From positions 6,226,001 through 6,290,000 of the forward strand of contig NZ_CP146100.1 of NCBI RefSeq assembly GCF_037023755.1: a stretch of 64,000 bases of DNA, given 5' to 3'. Both the position numbers and the translations under genes were made by a program. The stretch is from Saccharopolyspora sp. SCSIO 74807. GTDB lineage: Bacteria > Actinomycetota > Actinomycetes > Mycobacteriales > Pseudonocardiaceae. Positions 25,172-33,709 of this stretch are shown piece by piece (position 1 is the first letter of the stretch; each line of letters opens with the position of its first letter). A model generated the notes under the pieces. That model saw only the letters and a list, made by a program, of their open reading frames with translations. It was not told where the DNA came from and did not search any database.

Positions 25172-25873
25172 TCAACCGGCGACGGCGGCCGACAGCGAGT
25201 CGAGCAGGTGCAGCCGGACCTCGTCCAGGTCCGCGGCCACGAATCCGGCCGCGGCCAGCGCGTCCTCGGCGGGTGGGTAGTCGGGGCTGGGGATGGCCAC
25301 CACGGTCATGCCTGCCGCCGCGGCGGCGCGCAGCCCGTTGCTGGAATCTTCCACGGCCAGGCAAGCCTGCGGGTCCTGCGCGAGCCTGCGCGCGGCTTCC
25401 CGGTACACGTCCGGGCTGGGTTTGCCGCGCGGGACCTCCGCGCTCGAGACGGTCGCGGCGAAGAACTCGGTGAGCCCGTGCCGATCGAGCACGGCATCGA
25501 TGAGCCTGCGCGGCGCCGAGGAAGCCAGCGCGATCGGAGCGCGCGCGGCGACCTCGGTGATCATGCGCTCCGCACCGGGCAGCAGCTCGATCTCACCGCC
25601 GTGCAGCGCGCCGATCATGTCGTCGACGACCAGCCGCTCGGTCGCGGCGGCGGAGTCCTCGGCCACGCTGAACCCGGCCAGGAACGCCGACCACTCCGGC
25701 GCGCTCATGCCCTGCACCTGGCGGGTCTGCTGCGCCGTCCAGGTCCGGCCGCGCGCGGCGGCGAACCTGCTCCACATCCGCTCCCACAGGTGTTCGCTCT
25801 CGACCAGGACGCCGTCCATGTCGAAAACGACAGCACGGTGCGCAGCCACCGCCGCGCCGTTCGGCTGCGTCAT
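25172..25873 (-). CDS. HAD-superfamily sugar phosphatase / beta-phosphoglucomutase-like
   Basis: This 233-residue HAD hydrolase has motif I FDMDGVLVESE (nucleophile and acid/base Asp), motif II LASSAPR, motif III lysine in PRGKPSPDVY and motif IV VEDSSNGLRAA. The helical cap after motif I fits the phosphatase/mutase subgroup acting on sugar phosphates. The ATG at 25873 follows GGGAGGG at a good spacing. It is the first gene of the sugar operon and is divergent from the DeoR regulator, with a candidate operator in between. It probably removes or moves phosphate on an intermediate. Confidence 0.9.
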   Translation of the reverse strand: MTQPNGAAVAAHRAVVFDMDGVLVESEHLWERMWSRFAAARGRTWTAQQTRQVQGMSAPEWSAFLAGFSVAEDSAAATERLVVDDMIGALHGGEIELLPGAERMITEVAARAPIALASSAPRRLIDAVLDRHGLTEFFAATVSSAEVPRGKPSPDVYREAARRLAQDPQACLAVEDSSNGLRAAAAAGMTVVAIPSPDYPPAEDALAAAGFVAADLDEVRLHLLDSLSAAVAG

Positions 25874-25877
25874 CGCA

Positions 25878-27803
25878 CTACCCTCCCGCTCGCTCGCGAC
25901 CCAAATTAACACCGTGATGGTTAAGTGTCACGACTCGAGTGGTATTTCTGCCCATCTCCGGCCCGGCACTCTGGTTCCGGCCCCGGTAAGGGGCAAGATG
26001 ACGGTCATGGTGTCCGCATCGAAGAAGCAGTCCCCTCGGCTCGTGCGCCAGCAGCAGATCATCGACCACGTCGTCGCCGGTGGTTTCGCCAGCGCCGCCG
26101 AGTTGTCGACGATGGCCGGGGTCAGCCTGATGACGGTGCACCGCGACATCGACGACCTGGTCAGCCGCGGACTGCTGCGCAAGTTCCACGGCGGGGTCTC
26201 CGCCCAGCCATCGACCGTGTTCGAGAGCAGTTCCGACTTCCGGCTGCACACCCACACCCGGGAGAAGGAAGCGCTGGCCGCCGCGGCACTCCCGCTGATC
26301 ACACCCGGCATGTCGGTGATGCTGGACGACTCCACGACCGGCCTTTCCCTGGCCAGGCAACTCGCCGACGTCGGTCCGCTGACCGTGGTGAGCAACTACC
26401 GCCAAGTGCACGAGGCGCTGCGGGAATCGCCGGACATCCGGCTGATCGGCATCGGCGGCGAGTACTCCCGCACGCACGACTCCTACATCGGGCTGCCCTG
26501 CCAGGAGATGATCAGCGGGTTGTCGGTGGACATCATGTTCCTGTCCACTTCGGCGATGAACGCGACCATGACCTTCCACCAGGAGCAGGAGATCGTGCTG
26601 GTGAAACGCGCGATGATCGCGACCGCCAACACGCGGGTGCTGATGATGGACGCCAGCAAGGTCGGCCGCGCAGCGCTGCACCGGGTGGCCCCGGTCGGCG
26701 ACTTCGAGCACGTGCTGCTGGCCGGGGACCCCGGCGCCGAGCTCGTCGAGGCGATGCGCGAACACTCCGAGGTGCGGCTGGTCCCGGTGGACTGAGCCCG
26801 CGGGCTTCGTGTTCACAGCACGACAGGTTATTTTAACATCATCATTGATAGCCGGATCACTCGGACAGCCGAGCGCACGGGTCGTCCGGCCCGCGCCTCG
26901 CCGGTCGTGTGCGGCCCGGTCCGCCGCAGCCGGCCATCGGTACCGCATGCTGCGCAGCCAGGTCGCGTACGGTTCGTCCAAGCTCACCATCGGATCGTGC
27001 TGCGCATACCGCGCGAATATCCGACGCTTCACCGCCACGACTTCCGGTGCCAGGTTGGGCGGCGAGTCCGCGACGTTGTATCCGCGGTAGTGCCGAATCT
27101 GCTCGACTCCGTGCAGCCGCAACGCCGCCTGCGCGAACCGGGTGGTCATCACGTGGTCGGTGTGATCGTGCTCGGGCCAATGCGACTGGTAGCGAACGTC
27201 CGGCGCCGGGTCTTGGGTACGCAGCACCGTCGGGTCGAGCCACCGGAACAACGCGGCCAAGGCATCGATCAGGTCGCGTCGGTCGAACTCGGAGGCAGCG
27301 GACAACCCGGAACCCTGCGGCAGCAGCGAACGTGTCCGGCCCCCGTCGGTCCACAGTCGACTCAGAGCGTGCTTTCCGCCGACCACCCGGGGATCGTTGT
27401 CGTCCGGCAGGTTCAGGAAAACCAGCCGCACCGCAGGCCGATCCTGCAAGCGGTACACCTCGGCGAAGCGTTGCGGACCGAGTTCGACTACCTCGTAGCG
27501 CCACCGATCGACGACGCCCGCCATTTCGGCGAACGCGGCGCGCGTGCCGGCCTGCCGATCAGCGGCGTAACGCTCCGATGGCCGCACGTCGCTCTCGCCC
27601 GCGGTGACGTACACCGTCGTCGTCGGCGCTCCGGAACGCACCGAGGTCAGCAGATCCGGATTCATGAACAGGATGTCGTCGTCCGGATGCGCGACGACCT
27701 GGACGTAACGAGCCTGTCCTGCTTGCTGCGCCGACGCCGAAGGTCCGAGCAGCACGGCAAGACACACGATCACGGCGATCCACCTGCAGAAGTTCACGAC
27801 CAC
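25878..27803 (-). CDS. PIG-L family deacetylase, secreted, with anomalous open 3' extension
   Basis: The frame is open for 641 codons. Only the first 290 or so (27803 down to about 26930) are supported as protein. They comprise a signal peptide (hydrophobic residues 8-25, SAS-A cleavage) and the PIG-L/LmbE zinc deacetylase signature VAHPDDDILFMNPD near residue 36. A second metal motif HDHTDHV lies near residue 215. This fold removes acetyl groups from N-acetylglucosamine-type sugars. The remaining codons run antisense through the entire deoR gene and show no family. In another frame a TGA at 26857 or a nearby TAA would end the protein, so a frameshift or lost stop is likely. The GTG at 27803 overlaps the preceding gene by 10 bases. 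Confidence 0.7.
   Translation of the reverse strand: MVVNFCRWIAVIVCLAVLLGPSASAQQAGQARYVQVVAHPDDDILFMNPDLLTSVRSGAPTTTVYVTAGESDVRPSERYAADRQAGTRAAFAEMAGVVDRWRYEVVELGPQRFAEVYRLQDRPAVRLVFLNLPDDNDPRVVGGKHALSRLWTDGGRTRSLLPQGSGLSAASEFDRRDLIDALAALFRWLDPTVLRTQDPAPDVRYQSHWPEHDHTDHVMTTRFAQAALRLHGVEQIRHYRGYNVADSPPNLAPEVVAVKRRIFARYAQHDPMVSLDEPYATWLRSMRYRWPAAADRAAHDRRGAGRTTRALGCPSDPAINDDVKITCRAVNTKPAGSVHRDQPHLGVFAHRLDELGAGVPGQQHVLEVADRGHPVQRCAADLAGVHHQHPRVGGRDHRAFHQHDLLLLVEGHGRVHRRSGQEHDVHRQPADHLLAGQPDVGVVRAGVLAADADQPDVRRFPQRLVHLAVVAHHGQRTDVGELPGQGKAGRGVVQHHRHAGCDQRECRGGQRFLLPGVGVQPEVGTALEHGRWLGGDPAVELAQQSAADQVVDVAVHRHQADPGHRRQLGGAGETTGDDVVDDLLLAHEPRGLLLRCGHHDRHLAPYRGRNQSAGPEMGRNTTRVVTLNHHGVNLGRERAGG
25906..25928. 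promoter_or_regulatory. candidate DeoR operator in the divergent gap
   Basis: TTAAC (25906-25910) and GTTAA (25920-25924) form an inverted repeat with a 9-base spacer, with ACAC/GTGT nested across it (25909-25912, 25925-25928). It is one of the few AT-rich spots here and sits 33 bases from the HAD start and 70 from the deoR start. A related GTTATTTTAAC palindrome lies just after deoR, near 26827-26837. Confidence 0.5.
25998..26795 (+). CDS. DeoR-family transcriptional regulator
   Basis: This 265-residue regulator has an N-terminal DeoR helix-turn-helix (RQQQIIDHVVAGGFASAAEL, then VSLMTVHRDIDDLVSRGLL). The C-terminal sensor domain with ISOCOT fold contains MLDDSTTGLSLARQL and SNYRQVH. Such proteins sense a phosphorylated sugar. 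It is divergent from the six-gene sugar operon, so it is its probable local regulator. The ATG at 25998 has AAGGGG upstream; an ATG at 26007 is also possible. The whole gene lies antisense to the open extension of the PIG-L frame. The HTH and full-length match make this strand the real gene. Confidence 0.9.
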   Translation: MTVMVSASKKQSPRLVRQQQIIDHVVAGGFASAAELSTMAGVSLMTVHRDIDDLVSRGLLRKFHGGVSAQPSTVFESSSDFRLHTHTREKEALAAAALPLITPGMSVMLDDSTTGLSLARQLADVGPLTVVSNYRQVHEALRESPDIRLIGIGGEYSRTHDSYIGLPCQEMISGLSVDIMFLSTSAMNATMTFHQEQEIVLVKRAMIATANTRVLMMDASKVGRAALHRVAPVGDFEHVLLAGDPGAELVEAMREHSEVRLVPVD

Positions 27804-29953
27804 ACCGCCTTCCGCGAACCCAGCACGGCCAGCACCGCCCCTGCCCCCGCGAGCACCAGGCAGCCGGGATAGCCGGGCGGACTCCAGGTCAGCCGCAGAC
27901 TCCCGGCACGAGCACCGGGTGGGACGGAAACCTCGACCAAGCCGGCCGAGGTCGCACGCAACGGCACCCGAGCTCCGTCCACAGTGGCCTGGTATCCGGG
28001 CCAGGCGAGCCGCGCGAACACGATCCGTCCACCGGTGCGGTCCACCGCGGAGAACCGCACGTCCTCAGTTCGCGTTCCCCTTTCGACATCCGATTCGACC
28101 CTGACACCGCGAGACGCACCGACCCGGCCATCCGGCCACGCAAGGGCCGCCACCCGCTCGAAGCGCGTGACCACGTCGTTGCGCTGCACCACGCGCCAGC
28201 CGGACGGCGGCACCGGAGCATCGATCAGCTGCCGCTGCACGACGACGTGCCGGACCTTGAGCTGATCGGCCAGCGGCACCCCGGTCTCATCGACCGTCCA
28301 TAGTCGACGGTAAGCGTCCGGGCAATGCGCCCCGAAGTAGCCCAGGCACAGCCGATCGTGCAGCGCGCGGTACCCGATGCCGGTGTAGGCGACCAGGCTC
28401 GGCACTCCGGCCACAGCGTGCATGTTGCCGAACAGCAGATGGCGCCAGACGGCTCCGGAAGCGATGTCCTCCTGAGGTATCGCCGCACGATCGGCGATCT
28501 GCACCACGGTGCCCGTCCGCAGTCCGGCGAAATCATCCCGCAGCCGTCGAACGTCGGACGGGAAGTTGTAATCGGCCACGTCGCGGTTCGCCGGGAACCA
28601 GCAGAGCTGGAGCACCAGTGCGACAACGGTCCCGGCGTGCAGCACCAGCGGCATCAGGCGCACCCGCAACGCGATCGCGAGCAATCCGCCCGTCAGCAGC
28701 AGCGAGACGGCGTAGGCGAACCACAGCGACGGCCACGCCGCGAACGACAAGTACCCGCACAGCACCAGAACGCCGACCGTGACAGACCATCGCAACCACA
28801 CCCGGTCCCTGCGCAGCCCCGCACTCACCACGACCGCGAACACGACCGACAACGCCAGGTACGCCAACGGAAGGTGCCGCAACGGCCAGCGGAACAAGCC
28901 GACCTGCGAAGGCCCCAAGCACAGCAGGACCGCGCACGCGGCAACGATCAACGGCCCGGCGAATTCCCTTGCGCGCCGCGCGAACGCACCCCAATCGAGC
29001 CAAGCCAGCAGCGGAACGACGAACCAGGCGAAGTACATCGCGGGCACCGTCATCCGGAACGAACCGAACGACCGGATCTGCGGCACGAACCCGGGCAGGC
29101 TCAGATTCAGCAGATCACCCGGGTCTGGCGCGAGCATCCCCACGTTGAACAGCACGAATCCGGTTCGCCAGCCGACCGCGGTGGTCGCTAGCACCGGCCA
29201 GAACACCAGCGGCACCGTCAGTCCCACCGAGGCCGCGAGCACGCACATGCGGCGCGTCCCGGACACCCGCATGAACCGGAATTCCGCGAGCAAACCGGCG
29301 AAAACCAGGACGAGGGCCAACACCGCGTACGGATCACCGGCCGACACGCACAGGTACCCGGCCGCGAAAGCCGCCCAGAGCGGCCCCCTCCGGTGACACG
29401 TGCGCCGCGACGCCCACCAAGCCCACGGCACCCACGCCAGTCCCATCAGGCCACCGGCCCAGCTCGCCGCCTGGAAGTACAAGACGAAGCCGGAAACCGG
29501 CAGTGCCACGCCGAAGACCGCCGCCACCGCACGCGAGGCCCCGTATTCCCGGCACAGCAGATGCGTGCCCACACCCAGCAGCACGAGGAACTGGGTTTTG
29601 ACCAAGGCGGCCGCCACGGCGAGATCACCGACCGCGACGACGAGCACGAACTCAGCCAGGTGCAGCGGGTTCCACACCCCGAACAGCGCTTCGCCCGCGA
29701 TGTTCCCGCCCATCCAGGAATCCGGTTCCAGCAGCGCGGGCCATTGCCCGGCGAGCAGCCGCTCCCCCAGCTCGTGCCACATCGGGAGGAACTGCGCGGC
29801 GCTGTCGTCCCAGAAGTAGAACGCGGAGTTCACCAGAACCGGCAGCTGAGCCAGCAGTGCGACCGCGACGGCGACCGCCGCGGCAGCCAGCACCTCTTGC
29901 GAACGCGACCCGGTCCGGGCCGAGTCGGCGGATGCGGTTTCCACAGTGCTCAT
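27794..29953 (-). CDS. YfhO-like multi-pass membrane protein (glycosyltransferase-type)
   Basis: This 719-residue protein has about twelve to thirteen membrane helices over residues 20-500 and an extracytoplasmic C-terminal part ending with one more helix. The start NSAFYFWDDSAAQFLPMWHELGERLLAG, with acidic residues in the first loop, and the C-terminal AWPGYQATVDG segment match the YfhO family. That family is related to GT-C glycosyltransferases that use polyprenyl-linked sugars. The ATG at 29953 overlaps gtrA (ATGA). With the GT2 and GtrA genes upstream it probably transfers a lipid-linked sugar to an envelope polymer outside the membrane. The acceptor is unknown. Confidence 0.83.
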   Translation of the reverse strand: MSTVETASADSARTGSRSQEVLAAAAVAVAVALLAQLPVLVNSAFYFWDDSAAQFLPMWHELGERLLAGQWPALLEPDSWMGGNIAGEALFGVWNPLHLAEFVLVVAVGDLAVAAALVKTQFLVLLGVGTHLLCREYGASRAVAAVFGVALPVSGFVLYFQAASWAGGLMGLAWVPWAWWASRRTCHRRGPLWAAFAAGYLCVSAGDPYAVLALVLVFAGLLAEFRFMRVSGTRRMCVLAASVGLTVPLVFWPVLATTAVGWRTGFVLFNVGMLAPDPGDLLNLSLPGFVPQIRSFGSFRMTVPAMYFAWFVVPLLAWLDWGAFARRAREFAGPLIVAACAVLLCLGPSQVGLFRWPLRHLPLAYLALSVVFAVVVSAGLRRDRVWLRWSVTVGVLVLCGYLSFAAWPSLWFAYAVSLLLTGGLLAIALRVRLMPLVLHAGTVVALVLQLCWFPANRDVADYNFPSDVRRLRDDFAGLRTGTVVQIADRAAIPQEDIASGAVWRHLLFGNMHAVAGVPSLVAYTGIGYRALHDRLCLGYFGAHCPDAYRRLWTVDETGVPLADQLKVRHVVVQRQLIDAPVPPSGWRVVQRNDVVTRFERVAALAWPDGRVGASRGVRVESDVERGTRTEDVRFSAVDRTGGRIVFARLAWPGYQATVDGARVPLRATSAGLVEVSVPPGARAGSLRLTWSPPGYPGCLVLAGAGAVLAVLGSRKAVWS

Positions 29954-30339
29954 GCCGTCACCCGCTTCCGGACGCCACCGGTGAGCGCGCCACGGCTGAG
30001 CAGGTAGGTAAGCGGCAGCGCGACTACACCACCGGCCAACGTCGCCGCTCGCGCATCGATCCCGGCCACTCCCACCAGCACCGACATTGCAGCCGTGCTC
30101 AGCGTGAGGCTGCCGACGTGCGAAACCGGGTACAGCAGCAACGAACGCGCGCAGGGCAGCACCCCGAAGGTGAACTTGCAGTTCAACAGGTAGGAGCAGC
30201 TCATCGCGAGCACCGTCGCCGCCGCGTGTGCCATCCAGTACGGCAAGACCGGGCGCACGACCGTGAACACGGACAGGTGCACCGCGGTGTTGATACCGCC
30301 GACGCCGGCGAACCGGACCAGCGGCCACCGGGCGATCAT
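29950..30339 (-). CDS. GtrA-family polyprenyl-phosphate-sugar flippase-like protein
   Basis: This 129-residue membrane protein has four predicted helices. It matches the GtrA/DPMS3 family by length and by LVRFAGVGGINTAVHLSVF at the start and SYLLNCKFTFGVLP in the middle. GtrA proteins are thought to move undecaprenyl-phosphate-linked glucose or similar sugars across the membrane. The ATG at 30339 overlaps the glycosyltransferase stop by 4 bases (ATGA), and its own stop overlaps the YfhO-like gene. This fits the classic GtrB-GtrA-transferase arrangement. Confidence 0.88.
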   Translation of the reverse strand: MIARWPLVRFAGVGGINTAVHLSVFTVVRPVLPYWMAHAAATVLAMSCSYLLNCKFTFGVLPCARSLLLYPVSHVGSLTLSTAAMSVLVGVAGIDARAATLAGGVVALPLTYLLSRGALTGGVRKRVTA

Positions 30340-31289
30340 GCGGACCACAACTCCCCCTGCACCGGATCGGCGGAAGCGCCGCAGAGCACAGCGCTCCCGC
30401 GGTCGGCAGCCCGCCCACCGGTCTCCTTCACCAGAAAATGCGGCCGGTGCTTGGTTTCGAGGTGGATTCGTCCCAGGTATTCCCCGATCAGCCCGAGGCA
30501 GCCGAGCTGCACGCCGCACACCGCGAGCACTCCGGCGAACAGCGCGGGCACCCCGGCCACCAGCCCGCTCAGCGAGCCGAGAACCAGTGCCGCGCCCAGA
30601 TGCACCGCGAACCGCAGCGGCTTGTGGTGGAACGAGAAGAAGCCGTCCAACGCATATTCGAGCAGTCCTCGCCTGCTCCACTTCGACCGCCCGCCGCGCC
30701 GCGGCACGTGCGGCAGCGGCACGTGCGCGGTGTCGAAACCGATCCACGCGAACAGACCCTTGGAGAACCGGTGCTGCTCCGGTAATGCCAGCAACGCTTG
30801 CACAGCCCGCTGCGAGAGCACCCGGTAATCCCCTGCCCCGGCGGGTATCCGCAACCCGCGGAACCCGTTGAACACCCGGTAGAACACCTTCGCAGGCAAT
30901 GCCCGGGACAGCGGCTCGTGGCGGCGGTCCCGGCAGGCGACCACCTGATCACGGCCGTCGTCGAGCAGCGCGAGCATCCGGCCGAGCAACTCGGGCGGAT
31001 GTTGCAGATCCGCGTCCATGATGGCGACGCGGCGCCCGCGGGCGCGCTGCAAACCGGCCAGCAGCGCGGCCTCCTTGCCGAAATTCCGGCTCAGCGACAC
31101 GAAACCCAACCGGGGATCGACGGCGGCAAGCGCTCGCACCTGCGGCAGCGTGCGGTCCGTGCTGCCGTCGTCGACCACGACGATCTCGTATTCGGTAGCG
31201 AGCCGGGGCAGGACGCGGCACAGCGCGTCGTGCAGGTGCGGCAAAGCGCGCTGTTCGTTGAAGCAGGGAACGACGACCGTGAGATCCAT
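30336..31289 (-). CDS. GT2 polyprenyl-phosphate glycosyltransferase (GtrB/DPM1-like)
   Basis: This 317-residue inner-membrane glycosyltransferase has an N-terminal GT-A domain with LTVVVPCFNEQRALPHLH, nucleotide-sugar Asp in VVDDGSTD, and metal site MDADLQHPPE. Two membrane helices near residues 228-285 anchor it. It would make a polyprenyl-phosphate sugar (glucose, mannose or related) from a nucleotide sugar. It starts at ATG 31289 and is the first gene of a coupled operon with gtrA, a YfhO-like protein and a PIG-L deacetylase. The 223-base gap before it (31290-31512) shows no gene. Confidence 0.9.
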   Translation of the reverse strand: MDLTVVVPCFNEQRALPHLHDALCRVLPRLATEYEIVVVDDGSTDRTLPQVRALAAVDPRLGFVSLSRNFGKEAALLAGLQRARGRRVAIMDADLQHPPELLGRMLALLDDGRDQVVACRDRRHEPLSRALPAKVFYRVFNGFRGLRIPAGAGDYRVLSQRAVQALLALPEQHRFSKGLFAWIGFDTAHVPLPHVPRRGGRSKWSRRGLLEYALDGFFSFHHKPLRFAVHLGAALVLGSLSGLVAGVPALFAGVLAVCGVQLGCLGLIGEYLGRIHLETKHRPHFLVKETGGRAADRGSAVLCGASADPVQGELWSA

Positions 31290-31512
31290 CAGGCTGCTCT
31301 CATCCAGACTTCACCGCCGCCGTGCGGAAGCGGTGTGCGATCACTTCGGGCAAGGCGAAGTTTGCGCAGCGGCGGTGCCGGCCCCCCGTCCGACACACCG
31401 GCGAATACCCCCTGCGGGCGAGAAGCCGGGAAATGTGCGTCGGGCACGAACCGCTGGCATCAGGGATCGAGCGAAGACGGCAAAAACCGTTCCACAGAAG
31501 AAGAATCGAGCG

Positions 31513-33570
31513 CTACAAGTCAGCGCATTGCCCGGTCGCCGCGCCGCGGACCGTGTTCGGCCGCCCCTCATTCACCGGCGCGGGCGCATTGCCCCGGCAG
31601 CTCAACGGACCGTGCACCTCGGCGCCCGCGACGACCGGGCGTGCATTGCCGGTCAGCGTCAACGCCCCGCGCACCTCTGAACCGTCCACCCGAACCGGCC
31701 CACGCGCTCCCCGCACCCGAACCGAGCCGTTGATCGTGCTCGCGGACAACCACACCGCGCCCGAGTCCTGGGCGATGACCGGGCCGTCGATCACCGAGTT
31801 CACCGCGACCAGCGACGCACCGGGCGCCAGCCGCACCGGCCCGCGAACCTCGGCTCCGTCCAAACAGGTCACTCCGGTGATCAGCAGCTCGTCGGAGCGC
31901 CCGCGCACGTGCGAAGTGCAGTCGGCGACCGGCAAGGTCACCGCGACCGTGCCTTCGTCGTCGTGCACGTCGACGTACTGGCCGCCCGCCAGCTTGCGCT
32001 GGTACTGCAACGACAACGCGGCCACGCCGTGGGGCGAACCGGTCAATTCCGCGCCGTTCGCCGACGGCGCCACGGTCACACCGGAACCCGGTCCCACCTC
32101 GGCCCGCACCCGGTTGAGCACGTTCGACAACGGCATCGCCGATCCGGAAGAGGTGTCCACCCGCCAACCGACCCGCCCGCGGCCGTCCCGCATCTCCACC
32201 AGCGGCCGGTCCGTGCGCAACCAGAACGGTGCGACACCGGAAGGAATCGGCCGATCCGCCGTGGAGTCGTCGATCAGCAGCGAAGACGCGTCCGGAGCCA
32301 CTCGCATCCGCTGGGTGTAGAGCCGCCGGTGGGTGTCCGTCGCGGGCCGGCCGTGATGCACGTAGTACAGCTGCGACGAATCCGGAGAGGCGATCACGCT
32401 GCCGTGCCCGGTCGAGTACATCCCTGCACCCGGATCCTCTTGCAGCACAGGATTGTCCGGGCTCTTGCGCCACGGACCGAGCGGACTGTCGGCCACCGCG
32501 TACCCGACACCGTAGAACCGGTTCTGGTAGTTGTTCGCCGAGTAGGTCAGGAAGTAGCGCGGCCGCCCATCTCGGGTACGCGTCTTGAGGACCGTGGAAC
32601 CTTCGGCCCACCGGCGGTCCTTCTTCTCGCCGCCGGACTCGGCGTAGTCGTTGACGTGGGCGTTCTCCCAGTCCTGCGGATCCGAACCGTAGTCCAGGAT
32701 CGGCGCGAACCCGTCTTTGCGGATGCCCGGCGGGTTGGCCGGTGAGCCGTTCGCGTCGCGGTAATCCGGGGTGATCCGCGGCATCGTCGTCCCGCTCGGG
32801 TCGTGCCACCAGTCCGCGTCCAGCTCGACCGCGGAGACGTTGGACTCCTCGATGTACTTGCCGAGTTCGTGGTCCCACACCCAGTTCCGGTAGGCGTTGC
32901 GGGAGAAGTACAGGTAGATGCGCCCGTCGTCGAAGAAGACGTTCGGGTCGATCGAAGGCAGGTACACGCCCAGCGGCGCGGTCCGGCCCTCTTCCAAGGT
33001 CGCCGGCGGCTTCTTCTGCTCGGCGTCCATGAGGACGTTCACGTCGTGGTAGTCCGGATCGTACGGCCGGTAGTCGAGCGGCTCGGGCGCGATGTTGCGG
33101 AAGGGCCCGGCAGGCGAATCGGCGACCGCCACACCGATCTTGCTGGGCTCTTCGAAGTCGGCGTGGCCGAAGTTCTCCTCCACGCCGTCCCGCAGCAGCG
33201 CCGAGTAGAACAGGAAGTACCGCCCGGTCTCGGGATTGTGGTAGACCTCCGGCGCCCAGAACCAGTCCCGGCCCCACTGCGTCCCGTCGGCCATGTCCAG
33301 CGCGCCGCCGGGAAGCCGGTGCCAGGTCGCCAGGTCCGGCGAGCGGTAGATCGCGAAGTGATGGCCGGGGTCGGCGCCTTCGGTGGAGTAGGCGAAGTAG
33401 TCGCCGCTGCGCGGATCCCGCAGCACGAAGGGATCCGCCGCCGGAAGCGCGGCGTCGTTGTAGTAGGTCGCGTCGGTGGACCGTTCCCCACCGGCTGCAG
33501 TGGACCCGGTGGCCAGCAAGATCGGCAGCGCGAATAGGAATCCCCGCACGCGGGGCCACCGGATCGCCAC
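31513..33570 (-). CDS. secreted GH43-type glycoside hydrolase with C-terminal repeat domain
   Basis: This 685-residue exported protein has a signal peptide at 1-26 and a five-bladed beta-propeller hydrolase domain. Catalytic candidates are Asp in AADPFVLRD (near residue 45), a middle Asp in SIDPNVFFDDG and the general acid Glu in RWAEGSTVLK. These fit clan GH-F (GH43/GH117-like) enzymes acting on arabinan, xylan or related polymers. The last 110 residues are a short-period Gly/Val repeat (DGPVIAQDSGAVWLSAS, SVRVRGARGPVRVDGSEV, and so on) like a beta-solenoid. The GTG at 33570 follows AGGAGGG. No sugar transporter is adjacent, so it may act on cell-surface glycan. Confidence 0.83.
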   Translation of the reverse strand: MAIRWPRVRGFLFALPILLATGSTAAGGERSTDATYYNDAALPAADPFVLRDPRSGDYFAYSTEGADPGHHFAIYRSPDLATWHRLPGGALDMADGTQWGRDWFWAPEVYHNPETGRYFLFYSALLRDGVEENFGHADFEEPSKIGVAVADSPAGPFRNIAPEPLDYRPYDPDYHDVNVLMDAEQKKPPATLEEGRTAPLGVYLPSIDPNVFFDDGRIYLYFSRNAYRNWVWDHELGKYIEESNVSAVELDADWWHDPSGTTMPRITPDYRDANGSPANPPGIRKDGFAPILDYGSDPQDWENAHVNDYAESGGEKKDRRWAEGSTVLKTRTRDGRPRYFLTYSANNYQNRFYGVGYAVADSPLGPWRKSPDNPVLQEDPGAGMYSTGHGSVIASPDSSQLYYVHHGRPATDTHRRLYTQRMRVAPDASSLLIDDSTADRPIPSGVAPFWLRTDRPLVEMRDGRGRVGWRVDTSSGSAMPLSNVLNRVRAEVGPGSGVTVAPSANGAELTGSPHGVAALSLQYQRKLAGGQYVDVHDDEGTVAVTLPVADCTSHVRGRSDELLITGVTCLDGAEVRGPVRLAPGASLVAVNSVIDGPVIAQDSGAVWLSASTINGSVRVRGARGPVRVDGSEVRGALTLTGNARPVVAGAEVHGPLSCRGNAPAPVNEGRPNTVRGAATGQCADL

Positions 33571-33709
33571 TCGGCCCTCCTAGCCACGCAACGAACTCAC
33601 CAGAGCACCCGGCGTGCACACTTCCGCCGCGCTGCAACGCGTGTCAAGGGCCGACACGCCGACGCAACCTGATTCCTCTCCGACCTTCTCGAGCTGGCAA
33701 GGTGCAGTC

